Below are positions 1 to 8,397 of a stretch of DNA of 10,477 bases, piece by piece. Within the stretch, counting starts at the first letter, position 1. The number at the start of each line of letters is the position of its first letter. Origin of the DNA: Brachionus plicatilis (Eukaryota > Rotifera > Eurotatoria > Ploima > Brachionidae); the NCBI GenBank assembly GCA_010279815.1, contig QEOQ01000206.1:1621195-1631671 (forward strand), read 5' to 3'. The notes beneath the pieces are model-generated. The model was not told the origin of the DNA. It saw only the letters and a list, made by a program, of their open reading frames with translations, and searched no databases. Made by a program: the position numbers and the translations under genes.

Positions 1-1252
1 TTCAACTTATTTTAAATTTTGTGTAGAACATATCAAATTGAATTGTTTGTTTAATTCAGTGTTAACACTTCTAAGTGGCTATTTTTTACTTCAATAATTT
101 TTTAAAATATGACAAACAATTTCAAAATTTAAAAAAAAAATTTTCGAGTCTTGTCCCATTCGTGGACAATTGTACATGTATATTGATTATGTATGATTTA
201 TGGACAATATTATTGTTCGATTGTCAACTTATTTTTTTGATTGTCCAATTATTTTTATAGTGTTTTTATCTCTTAAAATTTATGAATTATTTTTTTATAC
301 ATTATTGATATTTTTTATAAACAAATTTGCATGATCCTATGAGGCTCAGGAGAGCAATTTGAATTTTTTTCTTAAAAATCATCCTATAAGCTTTTAAACT
401 GTGCCTAGAGCTACTTATTAAAAAATTAATTAAGTCAGATGGTAGTCAATCAGAATTGATTTATTATTCATTTTATTTATTTGTTTATATATACGAAAAA
501 AAATAAAAATTAATTTAAATAAAAAAAAAATAAAAATAAAAAAATGATAATTGATTGAATATTTTTGTATTTATTGACTAAAAGCTAGTCATAAAATATT
601 TTTCCTAGCTGTTAAAAACAAATTTTGGGAATCCAGCATGGCAGCAAATAGTGTTACATCAATTAATTAAATCAAAAATTTTAACATCGTTAAAGCTTAA
701 TATAATAATTAAAGTGTCATCAAAAGTTTTAACTTTTATATTATTTTATAAGAAATTTATTTTTCGATTGGAAAAAAATTAAGAATTTTTATGATAATTT
801 TAAATTGTAATCATGATTAAATTCCTTGCAATGATGTCTTTGTAGTTAAACTTTGCAAGCTTCTGATATTGCTTTAGACAAACCAAAAAAATTGCCAATG
901 TCATTTTGATCAAATATAAAATTACCAAGAGATTACCTAATTGAGCATGGCAATTCGAAATGAAGTTTAAATTTGCCCATTTTATTTATTTAATTTTAGC
1001 ATTCAATTAATTTTTTTAATTATTTTTTTGAAAAAAAATGCAAATTTCAATTATTTTTTCTAGAATTTTAGAGTTTTCCTCAGTTATATAATTTCTGATC
1101 AAAAAAATTTGTTAATTTTATGTTTTTACACGTGAATTTCTTTTTTTTTATTTGAAATGAAGAGTAAAGAGCTTCGTCAGATTGTTAAAGTTGATTAGTC
1201 ATTTCAATTAATTTCGAGATGCTTTTGGTAAAAACAGATAGAAAATTTATCT
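1..1252. other. AT-rich intergenic region, no supported gene
   Basis: This stretch is AT-rich with many homopolymer runs. A 61-codon frame at 75-260 (+) is composed of low-complexity Phe/Leu/Lys/Asn codons and is most likely chance. Around 155-250 the motif TGGACAAT and its complement ATTGTCCA/ATTGTCAA recur several times. A slightly more GC-rich island lies at about 610-660, and another at about 830-960. In the second, the minus strand reads a short frame containing FDQNDIGNFFGLSKAISEAC before a stop, but no flanking exon or start could be tied to it. Nothing here supports a firm gene. Confidence 0.6.
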
Positions 1253-1260
1253 TATAAATA
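1253..1260 (+). promoter_or_regulatory. TATA-box-like sequence upstream of the WrbA-like gene
   Basis: TATAAATA lies 51 bp before the ATG at 1312, a plausible distance for a short 5' leader. In such AT-rich DNA the motif could be fortuitous, so this is inference from position and match only. Confidence 0.35.
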
Positions 1261-1311
1261 AGTTACGATTTAACCAAAAAATTATAAACATAAGATAGAA
1301 AAAAAATAAAA

Positions 1312-1923
1312 ATGAGCCGAGTACCAGTTGTGTTTGTAATCTATTATTCGACTTATGGTCACATTGAAAAACTAGCTAGATCTGTCATGAAAGGCCTAGA
1401 AGAGTCAGGAGTAAATGCAAAATTGTTTCAAATTGAGGAAACCTTGTCTCAAGAAATACTCGAAAAGATGCATGCTCCACCAAAAGCAAGCAATGTGCCA
1501 GTGATCAGTGCAAGTCAATTGCCAGAAGCAGATGGATATTTGTTCGGCCTTCCGACTCGTTTCGGCTCAGTGCCGGCTCAAATGAAAACTTTTTTCGATT
1601 CATGTGGTCAATTATGGTTTACTGGAGCTTTGTATGGAAAATTTGTAGGAACTTTTTTTTCAACTGCATCTCAAGCAAGCGGGCAAGAAACAACTGCTTT
1701 GTCATGTCTGCCCTTTTTTGTACATCAAGGAATGAGATATGTTCCAATAGGATATAAGAATAAAAATCTTGCGGATAACTCTACCATTCATGGCGGTTCA
1801 CCCTAGGGAGCTGGAACTATTACCAACTCTGACGGTTCTCGTCAACCAAGTGACTTGGAATTGGAAGTTGCTCATTTTCAGGGTCTCGAATTCAGAATAT
1901 TGATTAAAAAAGTAGTATATTAA
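1312..1923 (+). pseudogene. wrbA: WrbA/FQR1-type NAD(P)H:quinone oxidoreductase with an internal TAG stop
   Basis: WrbA-family enzymes (bacterial WrbA, plant FQR1, fungal Pst2/Ycp4) are soluble FMN flavodoxin-fold proteins that reduce quinones by two electrons. The frame shows the FMN phosphate loop YSTYGHIEKLA (residues 12-22), a GLPTRFGSVPAQ flavin loop (79-90), a flavodoxin core strand ending in TFFSTASQASG (114-124), HQGM (138-141) and the IHGGSP signature (159-164). Codon 165 (1804-1806) is TAG, where relatives have Tyr or Trp in GGSP(Y/W)GAGT. The same frame then continues through GAGTITNSDGSRQPSDLELE to a TAA at 1921-1923. Total length is 203 codons, matching the family's roughly 200 residues. 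There are no introns, unlike the two neighbouring genes, which suggests horizontal origin or a retrocopy. No frameshift or other lesion is seen, so this may be a very young pseudogene, a polymorphic stop, a read error, or a truncated 164-aa protein. Confidence 0.85.
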
Positions 1924-1965
1924 CAAGATAAATTTAATTTTTGAATAATGGTCAATTCTTTTTTT

Positions 1966-1971
1966 AATAAA
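1966..1971 (+). terminator. AATAAA polyadenylation signal for the WrbA-like gene
   Basis: A canonical AATAAA lies 42 bp after the terminal TAA at 1921-1923. Its position relative to the full-length frame, not the internal TAG, fits the end of the ancestral transcript. The hexamer is common by chance in this base composition. Confidence 0.45.
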
Positions 1972-3151
1972 AAGAAGAAATTTTTTCTTTTAAATAAAAA
2001 ATAAAAAAAATAAATTATAATTATAAAAAATTAAAACAAAAAATTTCCTTGATAATCTGTTCTTCGTCCAAAACTGTTCATTCTGTACATAAATGACCAT
2101 TCAGATTGTGTTTCAAATTAGATGAAGATGTTTACTGAATTGATGTAACCATTTTTGATAAGGTTAATCATGCCATTTATGAATGGATAGAGGTTTGGTG
2201 TTTGTGTTTGAGAATATTAGATGATGTACTTTGAATTATTGTTAGTAGAGAAAAAACTTTATGAGCAAAATTGCAAAAGCATGCTAGAATCACACTTAAC
2301 ATTTGAATAATTAACACATTTTATATTTTTGATTTTTTTACTAAATAAATAACTTTTTTACATATCATGATAAAATAGATGGTATGGGTATTTGAATAGA
2401 AATATTTAAATTAATTTTTTTATATTGCCAAAAGAGTTAAACATTAAAAAATCCTTTATTCATTGATATTAGCATTCATTAAAAAAATCATTTTTTTAAC
2501 CTAGCATTTATTTTTGATTATTATACAGATTTTTGTATCAAAGCTAAATCGAATATTTTTATATAATTTCTTGCCCATCCAAAGTATCATATGATATTAG
2601 TACAAAAGCTCTTGAACCCGCTCTAAAATTACAAATTCTTTTGAATAATACTATAAAATCATTCAAATTCTATGTTTTTAGAATCTTATGCTAATTTTAA
2701 ATATTCAAATTGATTTTATAATTTAAAAATTTTTTTGAATTTAAATCATATTAAAGTTAATTGTTTTAAAGTTTAATTAAACTTTAATTCAAAATTCTAT
2801 GTAAAAATATTCATAATTATTGTATTCGTTTTTAAAATTATGCTCAATTAAAATTAATTTTTTTTAAATTTCTTATTATTAATATAAATATATATAAAAT
2901 TACTTTCAAAAATTTAACATGGTTGTATTTGACAAATTAATCAAAACCCGTTCGCCATGTTAAAAGATATGTATGAATGTACGAGAATGGGCGGTGCTTC
3001 TCATTTAATATAAAAAAATTAATTGAAAGAGACTTAACAACTGTCTTTCTCTTACTATTAAAAATAAATTGTGGGGCCTTTATTTAAATTGAATAAAGCG
3101 CTAATTAGAAATAAAAATTTAAATTTAAAAAAAATTTGAATTATTGATCAA
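1972..3151. other. AT-rich intergenic region with small unassigned open frames
   Basis: No gene can be assigned. Three spots stand out from the AT background. Minus 2117-2031 is a 28-codon frame with non-random composition (contains SEWSFMYRMNSFGRRTDYQ) that ends in TAA. Plus about 2544-2697 is a roughly 50-codon frame between stops, containing SYDISTKALEPALKLQILL. The third is a GC-richer patch at 2940-3075 with a GGGCGG box, a GAGAA/TTCTC hairpin (2983-3002) and a pair of 10-bp inverted arms. Any of these could be an orphan exon or chance. Confidence 0.4.
2913..2964. repeat. Inverted repeat, 10-bp arms with 32-nt spacer
   Basis: TTTAACATGG (2913-2922) is the exact reverse complement of CCATGTTAAA (2955-2964). 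The arms could form a stem-loop. It lies just before the GC-richer patch, and its function is unknown. Confidence 0.5.
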
Positions 3152-3256
3152 TTATATATAAATGGATTGAAAAATCAAGCTAGCTTTCACAAAATTGACT
3201 GCTCCAGCTCTATCGCCTCCAAGATCAACTGTTAAATTGAGTTGAGTTGTACCAGG
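3152..3256 (-). CDS. Possible 3'-terminal exon of an unidentified gene
   Basis: Reading the minus strand from 3256, a 34-codon frame ends in TAA at 3154-3152. Its composition is protein-like, with the run LTVDLGGDRAGAVNFVKAS and codons richer in G and C than the surroundings. It is preceded directly by ATTAG at 3257-3261, so it could be an exon entered at a splice acceptor (ATTAG|CC). That acceptor lies in the first copy of the 23-bp tandem array. No upstream exon with a matching phase was established and I do not recognise the family. It may be a real last exon, a decayed fragment, or chance. Confidence 0.25.
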   Translation of the reverse strand, partial: PGTTQLNLTVDLGGDRAGAVNFVKASLIFQSIYI

Positions 3257-3398
3257 CTAATCAAGCGAATTGTACCAGGCTAATCAAGCGAAATGTACCA
3301 GGCTAACCAAGCGAAATGTACCAGGCTAACCAAGCGAAATGTACCAGGCTAACCAAGCGAAATGTACCAGGCTAACCAAGCGAATTGTACCAGGCTAA
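3247..3398. repeat. 23-bp minisatellite, six full units plus a partial seventh
   Basis: GTACCAGGCTAA starts at 3249, 3272, 3295, 3318, 3341, 3364 and 3387, giving an exact 23-bp period. Units 1-2 contain AATCAAGCG and units 3-6 AACCAAGCG. The four-base joint is AATT after units 1 and 6 and AAAT after units 2-5, so the middle units are the most homogenised. The unit length is not a multiple of three, so the array cannot encode a constant peptide repeat. It is much richer in G and C than its flanks. On the minus strand every copy contains TTAG (or ATTAG) directly before CCTGGTAC, which resembles a 3' splice site. Confidence 0.95.
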
Positions 3399-3442
3399 TA
3401 ATTATATAGACTTGTTCGTATAATAAATTATAAAACAAAATA

Positions 3443-3607
3443 TTATTTAAAAGTGTTACCAATTTTTAAATTAATTGTTGTTTCAAAAAAAACTTGATTT
3501 TCAGCATTAACCAAAATCAAAACTTGAAATAGGCGTAAATAAATTACGAAGTTTCTCTGTCTCTTGTTTGTTGTGCATAATAATGAAAATAAATGGCTTA
3601 AATTCAT
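3443..3607 (-). CDS. Possible 54-aa small ORF with a hydrophobic segment
   Basis: An ATG at 3607-3605 opens a 54-codon frame ending in TAA at 3445-3443. After a basic stretch (NKRQR, residues 15-19) comes a hydrophobic run NFVIYLRLFQVLILVNA that could act as a membrane or signal-anchor segment. A GGTAAC donor-like site lies near the end of the frame, so the ORF might continue by splicing across the minisatellite intron to the minus 3256-3152 frame. The phases I could test do not join cleanly. No family is recognised and it may be chance. Confidence 0.2.
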   Translation of the reverse strand: MNLSHLFSLLCTTNKRQRNFVIYLRLFQVLILVNAENQVFFETTINLKIGNTFK

Positions 3608-4019
3608 TTGAACTCTTAAAATAGCTTATTTTTTTTAATTCAAAACTTTTTCAAAACCTTTTTATTTGTATTTTAGTTTTTTTGAAATAGTTTTGCATGT
3701 AAAAATTAACTAAGCAATTTTTCAAAAAATAAATCTTAAAAAAAAAAAATTTGCAAAGTGTTTTTTTTAATATAGTTTAAAAATATCTTAATTGTTCAAA
3801 AAATTTTTAAGAATTTTATTTTTATTTTAAAATGTGATTAATGCATTCAACGATTCCAGACTCACTATAATCATTCACCTTTGCTTAATGTGAGTTTTCC
3901 AAAAATAATAGACTTGAGCTCCAACATATTTAAACAATTGAAATAATAAATTTTCGTGTAATAATAATAATTTAAATGTAAATTCAGGTTCTCTAATATT
4001 AATAATTTCAATTTTCCAG
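3608..4019. other. AT-rich stretch without a supported gene
   Basis: The sequence is mostly poly-A/T tracts. A slightly GC-richer piece at about 3840-3890 on the plus strand ends at a good donor-like AAT|GTGAGT. Its frame containing CIQRFQTHYNHSPLLN could be spliced in phase 0 to the 4020 exon across a roughly 130-nt intron. The piece has an in-frame TAA just upstream and no recognised homology, so I leave it unannotated as a gene. Confidence 0.3.
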
Positions 4020-4082
4020 GATTTAAAGCCTAAAGAAAGTCAAATTATCGATAACGCCATGGTATTGCGCATTAAACAATAA
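4020..4082 (+). CDS. Possible last exon of an unidentified gene
   Basis: A pyrimidine-rich acceptor TTTTCCAG (4012-4019) is followed by a 20-codon frame, DLKPKESQIIDNAMVLRIKQ, ending in TAA at 4080-4082. An AATAAA follows at 4096-4101. The combination of acceptor, open frame, stop and polyadenylation signal resembles a terminal exon. The piece is short and the upstream exon is uncertain (see the candidate at 3840-3890). The product is not recognised. Confidence 0.25.
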   Translation, partial: DLKPKESQIIDNAMVLRIKQ

Positions 4083-4305
4083 AATTTAAAAAAAGAATAA
4101 AAAATTTAAGTCCTAATAATTTTCTTTTCTATGGTACTGAAAAAATTTTTTATTAATTTTTACAATTTAAAAATGGTGTTACAATTTTTAAAATTATTTA
4201 CATACCAAAATTTCTTTTTAGTGATTTATTCTCCCCTTCGAATTTAAAAGATTCGAAATTTCTTTAAAAGCAGCCTTTGTAATCTTAGGAAAGATTTTGG
4301 AGGCC

Positions 4306-4313
4306 TATATATA
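4306..4313 (+). promoter_or_regulatory. TATA-like box upstream of a small ORF
   Basis: TATATATA sits 135 bp upstream of the ATG at 4449 and follows a somewhat GC-richer GGAGGCC. It is the only core-promoter-like element near that ORF. AT-rich background makes chance occurrence likely. Confidence 0.2.
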
Positions 4314-4448
4314 CTTGCAAAAATTTTAAAGTTTTTTATTATTGTTTTACTGAATAGACTTAGAGACTGGAAAATACTCTGAAATATTCTGAAAAAAGAT
4401 AACTTATCTTTTTAATTCTAATAGTATCTAAATTCATAATGATCTGAA

Positions 4449-4637
4449 ATGGATAAACCAAAAATGATGATGCATTGCATAAGTCCTAATGATCGAATTT
4501 TTGATATGGTGGCGAAGGGCTTCAAGAAATTAAGCAAACAATCAGTAAGAATACTAATTGAATCCAATAGAACTTTTAATTTGCACAATTTTATAAAAGA
4601 ATATCAACTTAAAATAAACAAATTATTATCTTTTTGA
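4449..4637 (+). CDS. Small hypothetical protein, 62 aa
   Basis: The first 38 or so codons are compositionally unlike the surrounding AT-rich DNA (MMMHCISPNDRIFDMVAKGF, then KKLSKQ), with G/C-containing codons, while the last 20 codons look like random AT-rich sequence. A strong donor TCA|GTAAGA at 4543-4551 suggests the coding part may really end there and splice on, but no good downstream exon was found before the TTC12 3' end. The pattern of a short strand, a helix ending FKKLSKQ and a strand VRILIES faintly recalls Alba/Rpp25-type domains; this is a guess without a supporting signature. The ORF is convergent with TTC12, 66 bp from its stop codon. Confidence 0.3.
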   Translation: MDKPKMMMHCISPNDRIFDMVAKGFKKLSKQSVRILIESNRTFNLHNFIKEYQLKINKLLSF

Positions 4638-4665
4638 TTTAAAACAAAAATACACATTTAAAAAT

Positions 4666-4671
4666 TTTATT
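4666..4671 (-). terminator. AATAAA polyadenylation signal for TTC12
   Basis: On the minus strand AATAAA lies 32 bp past the TTC12 stop codon at 4706-4704, a normal spacing for a compact gene. Confidence 0.55.
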
Positions 4672-4703
4672 AGGAATTTTAAAATTTTTTGTAAAATTCA
4701 AAA

Positions 4704-7700
4704 CTAAATATTGGTATTTTTTAAAGCAGCATACAAAATTTCAACACCATTTAGCTCCCTTAGACGTAAAAGATGCCTAAAATTTTAAACATCAATAAAA
4801 ATTTAAATAATTTTACCAAATTATACCTTTGATCTTTTTTAGCGAGTTTAGCAATTAAAATTCCGCAGTTTTTCTGTAAATCAATATTATACCCATCTCT
4901 TGTAAGATAAAGTAAATCCATAATAATGTTCGTTTTAAGCAAGCGCTCGGCCAGTTTGTCATCACTTTCCACACAGTTTGACATGCACAATACTGCATTA
5001 CTAATCGCGACCTCATTTAGCTTTTTAAGATTCAAAATTTTATTTCCAGTATTCGGTTGATCTGGTGTTTGTGACACATCTTTAAATATTTGATACAAAA
5101 ATTCAAGATCTAAAATAATTAATCAGTTTTAATGACCACAGGTTTAATAGTTAAAAAATTTTTACTTTTATCAATTTGAATTATCATTTTGCGAAAATTT
5201 TTAGAATTATTTTGAGTAAATAATGCCAAAATTTTGACACTTTGATTCATTGCGGTTTTTGTCTATATAAAAATTAAGCTTTTTCAAGGAATCAAAATCA
5301 AAATTATTTTTTTTTACTTTCACATTTTTTATCAAATTCTCAACAAAATTTTTTTTAAATAAATCGACTATCATCTCTTTCGAATCCATATTTTGAATAA
5401 CATTTGATACAAGACTCAAGACTTTTTGATTCTGGCACTGTGATCCTTTAGTTATATTGTCTACAATCTAGAAGTAAATTTTTTTTAAAATTTATCGTAA
5501 AATTAAAATAATAAACTTTTTGAATATTGGTCTCTAATTGTTTTGATTTGAATGCACATACATTATTCAACAAACAAATAAGAACATTGAATAAAATTTC
5601 TTTATCTTTAGATTGGTCTGAAGCAAAGATCTAAATAAAAATTGATAATTTTGTCTCTTCTCAGATGATTAGTTTCCTTACCAAAAATCTGGTTGCTTGG
5701 TTCCAAAGATCATTTATGTCTTTTATTATAATTAAAAACTTTTTTTGACTTGTTAATGCATAAATGGATGTAAAAATTTGACAAACTAAGTTAATATTTT
5801 TAGCCGTTAGATTAGATAGTTCCTATTTCAAAAAAAAAATTTTATCCATAAATTATCTTTGAATTTTGAAATAATTACTCCAAGAATAGAAATTAATTTT
5901 TGTGTTAATGAATTCACATTTTCACATGTAAGTTTATTTTGAAGTCTAAATGTGAAAAAAAAATTAAAAGATTAAAATAGATATTTATTATTGGTGACTG
6001 AATAATGAAAATGTTTGAATGGACTTTTTTTTTCTTTTAATTAAAATAAAATCAAGATAGAATTAACTAACAATTGTGAGTCAAAAATATTAAACCTAAA
6101 TTAATTTTTTAAATATTTCTTTTACTACTAAATTTAAATAATTAGAAGGAAATAGTAAAGAAACATCTATTATATTTATTTTTCTTTAATTTGTTCTAAA
6201 TTATCTTTGAAAAATAAATGGTCTTGAGAAAATTGTTTGAAAATTAAACTAGAAACACCTTCTGAACACATTTCTTTCATTATCATTCTACGAATTGCTC
6301 ATGTCTCTTACAAATAAATTTAATGTTCTTGGCTTTATAAGGGTTTAATAAATATAAATTGAACAAAAATTCTTCATTTTTTAATAAATTAAAATTAAAG
6401 TTAATAAAAAATATTATAAAAAATGCTGCAACATAGTGCAACATACTTTGTTGCACCTTTTTTACCTAAAAAATTTTTCTTATGTAAAAAATGACAAAAA
6501 ATAAAGAATCAATAAGATTTAAATAGATTATTGATTTGATTTTACATAAAAAAAAGAAAATAAAAATTTCATTTTAGGTAAAAAAGGTGCAACTAAGTAT
6601 GTTGCACTTTATTGCAGTATTATTTCCAGTTTTTTTCATTTAATTTAATTTTGATAAATCAAAAAATGAAGAATTTTTGTTCAATTTGTATTTGAAATTC
6701 ACAAAACCTTTTATAAGTTAAATAAAGGTAAGATTTTTTGTACAAAAGATGTTCCTGAATTTCAATCATCTCGATCAGACAGTCATTTTTTTTAAATTAC
6801 TTTTCTTCCAACAGTAAATTTTGGACAATATTGACAGTTTTTGGATCTACCATTGAGTCATTTTTATTCTCCACCAAATCAATAAGTAAATCAAGGATTC
6901 TTTTTATTTTTAATTAATAATTTTATTCGAAAAAATTTTAAGTCTTACTTGAATTGATTAAAATTATTGATTATTTGTATAACTCCAAATTCCTTTTCGC
7001 TTAGACTAAACAAAAAATCAACAAGCTGTGATTTGACTGACAACGAGTTTTCTTTCAATTGTTTCAAAAGATTCTCAATAATTTGAGAGAAATTTTCTAC
7101 TTTGAAAATTGCTCGGATATTTTCATCTTTAAAAAATTTGGATTTTTATTTTTTATTTTTTAGAGACAAAATACCACATTCTCTAGTAATAGCAGTAAAA
7201 AATTCAAATAAACTGCTCAAAATATCGATTTCACTGCCATTGAGCTTCAATAATTCGATTTCAGAATTAAAATATTTTGAAAAAACTGAATGCTTTTCGA
7301 ACAGACTAAAACCATTTTGGGTTCTGAAAAGAGTTCTAGTTGTCTCTAAATTCAAAAATTATTTTTATGAAAAAAAATTAGCAATCTTTTACCATCATTA
7401 CACAAAGAAGCTAAACATCTTAGACCTCCACTGTAATACCAATTATTTTGATTAGCAAGATTTATTTTGTTATTCAAAATTTCCATTATATTGCTAGCTG
7501 GGCTATTTTTATCATTATTTTGGTCCAAAAATATTTCAGCTGATTTTTCCTGACTAAAAGCAATTCGACTTCGCTCCAATTCTTTAATATACTCTTCGAG
7601 CAAAAAATTAAAATTAAATTTTATTATTAAAATAAAAAATTACCATCAATTACAACATTTTGTTTGTTGTCAATTATTTTAGCATTCTCAAATTCTGTTA

Positions 7701-8397
7701 GCGCCTGGTCAAATTTTTTCATAAAACCAAAAGCTTTTCCTTTATGAATCAAAGCTTTAATACATTTATCATCAATCTGTGATTGAATAAAATTAAAAAA
7801 AAATTTAAATTTATCTTTCTAATTTACTCTTAGAGCCCAGTCACAGTCACTAATTGCCTCTTCATATTTTCCAATTGCATTGAATGCCTGAGCCCTATTG
7901 GTGTAAATGACTGGTATATCCCGTACTTTTTGAAGAGCCTTGAATCGAGCATTTAATTAAAAGTAAAAAATTTAATTTAATTTTTCTACCTCGGTATAAT
8001 ATTCGATAGCTTTCTCATAATTTTTTTGCTTAAATTCTTTGTTGCCAATCTCTTTGAGTTCATTAGCCAAAATAGTCATTTTTTTCTTGCGCTCGAATCT
8101 TTCTTGGGCGTCTTTCTCAAGCGCAGCCATAAAAGTTTCTTGGTTCAGGTTTGGTTGTGGTAAAGTTGGTGTTTTTTCTTCATTTTCCGAATACTTATTG
8201 ATCACCGATCGGCTACAACTTGTTTTAGTTTTTATTCCATCAACTTCAATAACCTGTTCTTGAATGAGTTCATCAGCTTTATCTAGATTTTCTTTGACTA
8301 AATTTTGATTGTCTGAATTCAAAGCCTTGACAATCGATTCCACTTGATCCACTTTTTTTAAAAAATCATCCAATTCTTGGCCAGATGGAATATCCAT
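4704..8397 (-). CDS. TTC12: TTC12, tetratricopeptide repeat/armadillo dynein-arm assembly factor
   Basis: TTC12 is a cytoplasmic factor needed to preassemble axonemal dynein arms; human loss causes ciliary dyskinesia. Exons, read on the minus strand: 8397-7990, 7938-7828, 7776-7644, 7593-7393, 7345-7175, 7126-6949, 6899-6801, 6287-about 6179 (3' end unresolved), 5945-5879, 5822-5682, 5630-5517, 5467-5318, 5262-5166, 5109-4827 and 4776-4704. All are GT...AG and phases agree except around exon 8. The N-terminus (ELDDFLKKVDQVESIV) and the TPR block from residue 111 (ANELKEIGNKEFKQKNYEKA, then YTNRAQAF and GKYEEAISDCDWAL) match the family. So do the middle (TRTLFRTQNGFSLFEKH) and the C-terminal ARM region (ISNAVLCMSNCVES, CGILIAKLA, LRELNGVEIL). 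The start is the ATG at 8397, since the frame upstream lacks another. Length is about 775-780 aa against about 700 in vertebrates. Introns are 47-56 nt except that between exons 7 and 8 (513 nt, carrying a palindromic element) and that between 8 and 9. Confidence 0.9.
6350..6693. mobile_element. Palindromic MITE/foldback-like element inside a TTC12 intron
   Basis: Arms 6356-6382 and 6661-6687 are perfect 27-bp inverted repeats (outer end AAATTGAACAAAAATTC), extending to 6350 and 6693 with one mismatch. A second pair of arms about 45 bp long (from about 6426 on the left, to about 6615 on the right, each with TGCACCTTTTTTACCTAAAA or its complement) differs at only about three positions. The symmetry continues to the centre near 6521, where AATCAATAA faces TTATTGATT. 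The whole unit is thus one imperfect hairpin of about 340 bp with no coding capacity, typical of non-autonomous DNA elements. A TA sits one base outside each arm but no certain target duplication is visible. It occupies the TTC12 intron at 6288-6800. Confidence 0.88.

Noticed and set aside
75..260. 61-codon plus-strand open frame near the left edge
   Set aside because: Low-complexity Phe/Leu/Lys/Asn content expected from AT-rich DNA; no promoter, splice or homology evidence.
603..780. Plus-strand frame of about 57 codons containing NFGNPAWQQIVLHQL
   Set aside because: Only the first 15 or so residues look protein-like; the rest is AT-driven and there is no start, splice site or recognised family.
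1804..1806. Reassigned genetic code (TAG as a sense codon) to explain the WrbA-like gene
   Set aside because: TTC12 ends with TAG at the position homologous to the vertebrate C-terminus and no other coding exon here uses in-frame TAG.
2600..2640. GGGTTCAAG on the minus strand resembling a tRNA T-loop
   Set aside because: The flanking bases cannot form the T-stem or an acceptor stem, and no anticodon arm is present.
5207..5419. Single 70-aa minus-strand ORF as a separate gene
   Set aside because: The first part is TTC12 exon 12 and the last part is read out of frame after the intron at 5263-5317; splicing restores the TTC12 sequence.
7102..7455. 117-codon plus-strand open frame
   Set aside because: It lies opposite TTC12 exons 4-6, which have strong family matches and consistent splice phases; this frame is an antisense shadow.
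8039..8263. 74-codon plus-strand open frame
   Set aside because: It is antisense to TTC12 exon 1, whose translation matches the family; the plus-strand reading has no recognisable features.
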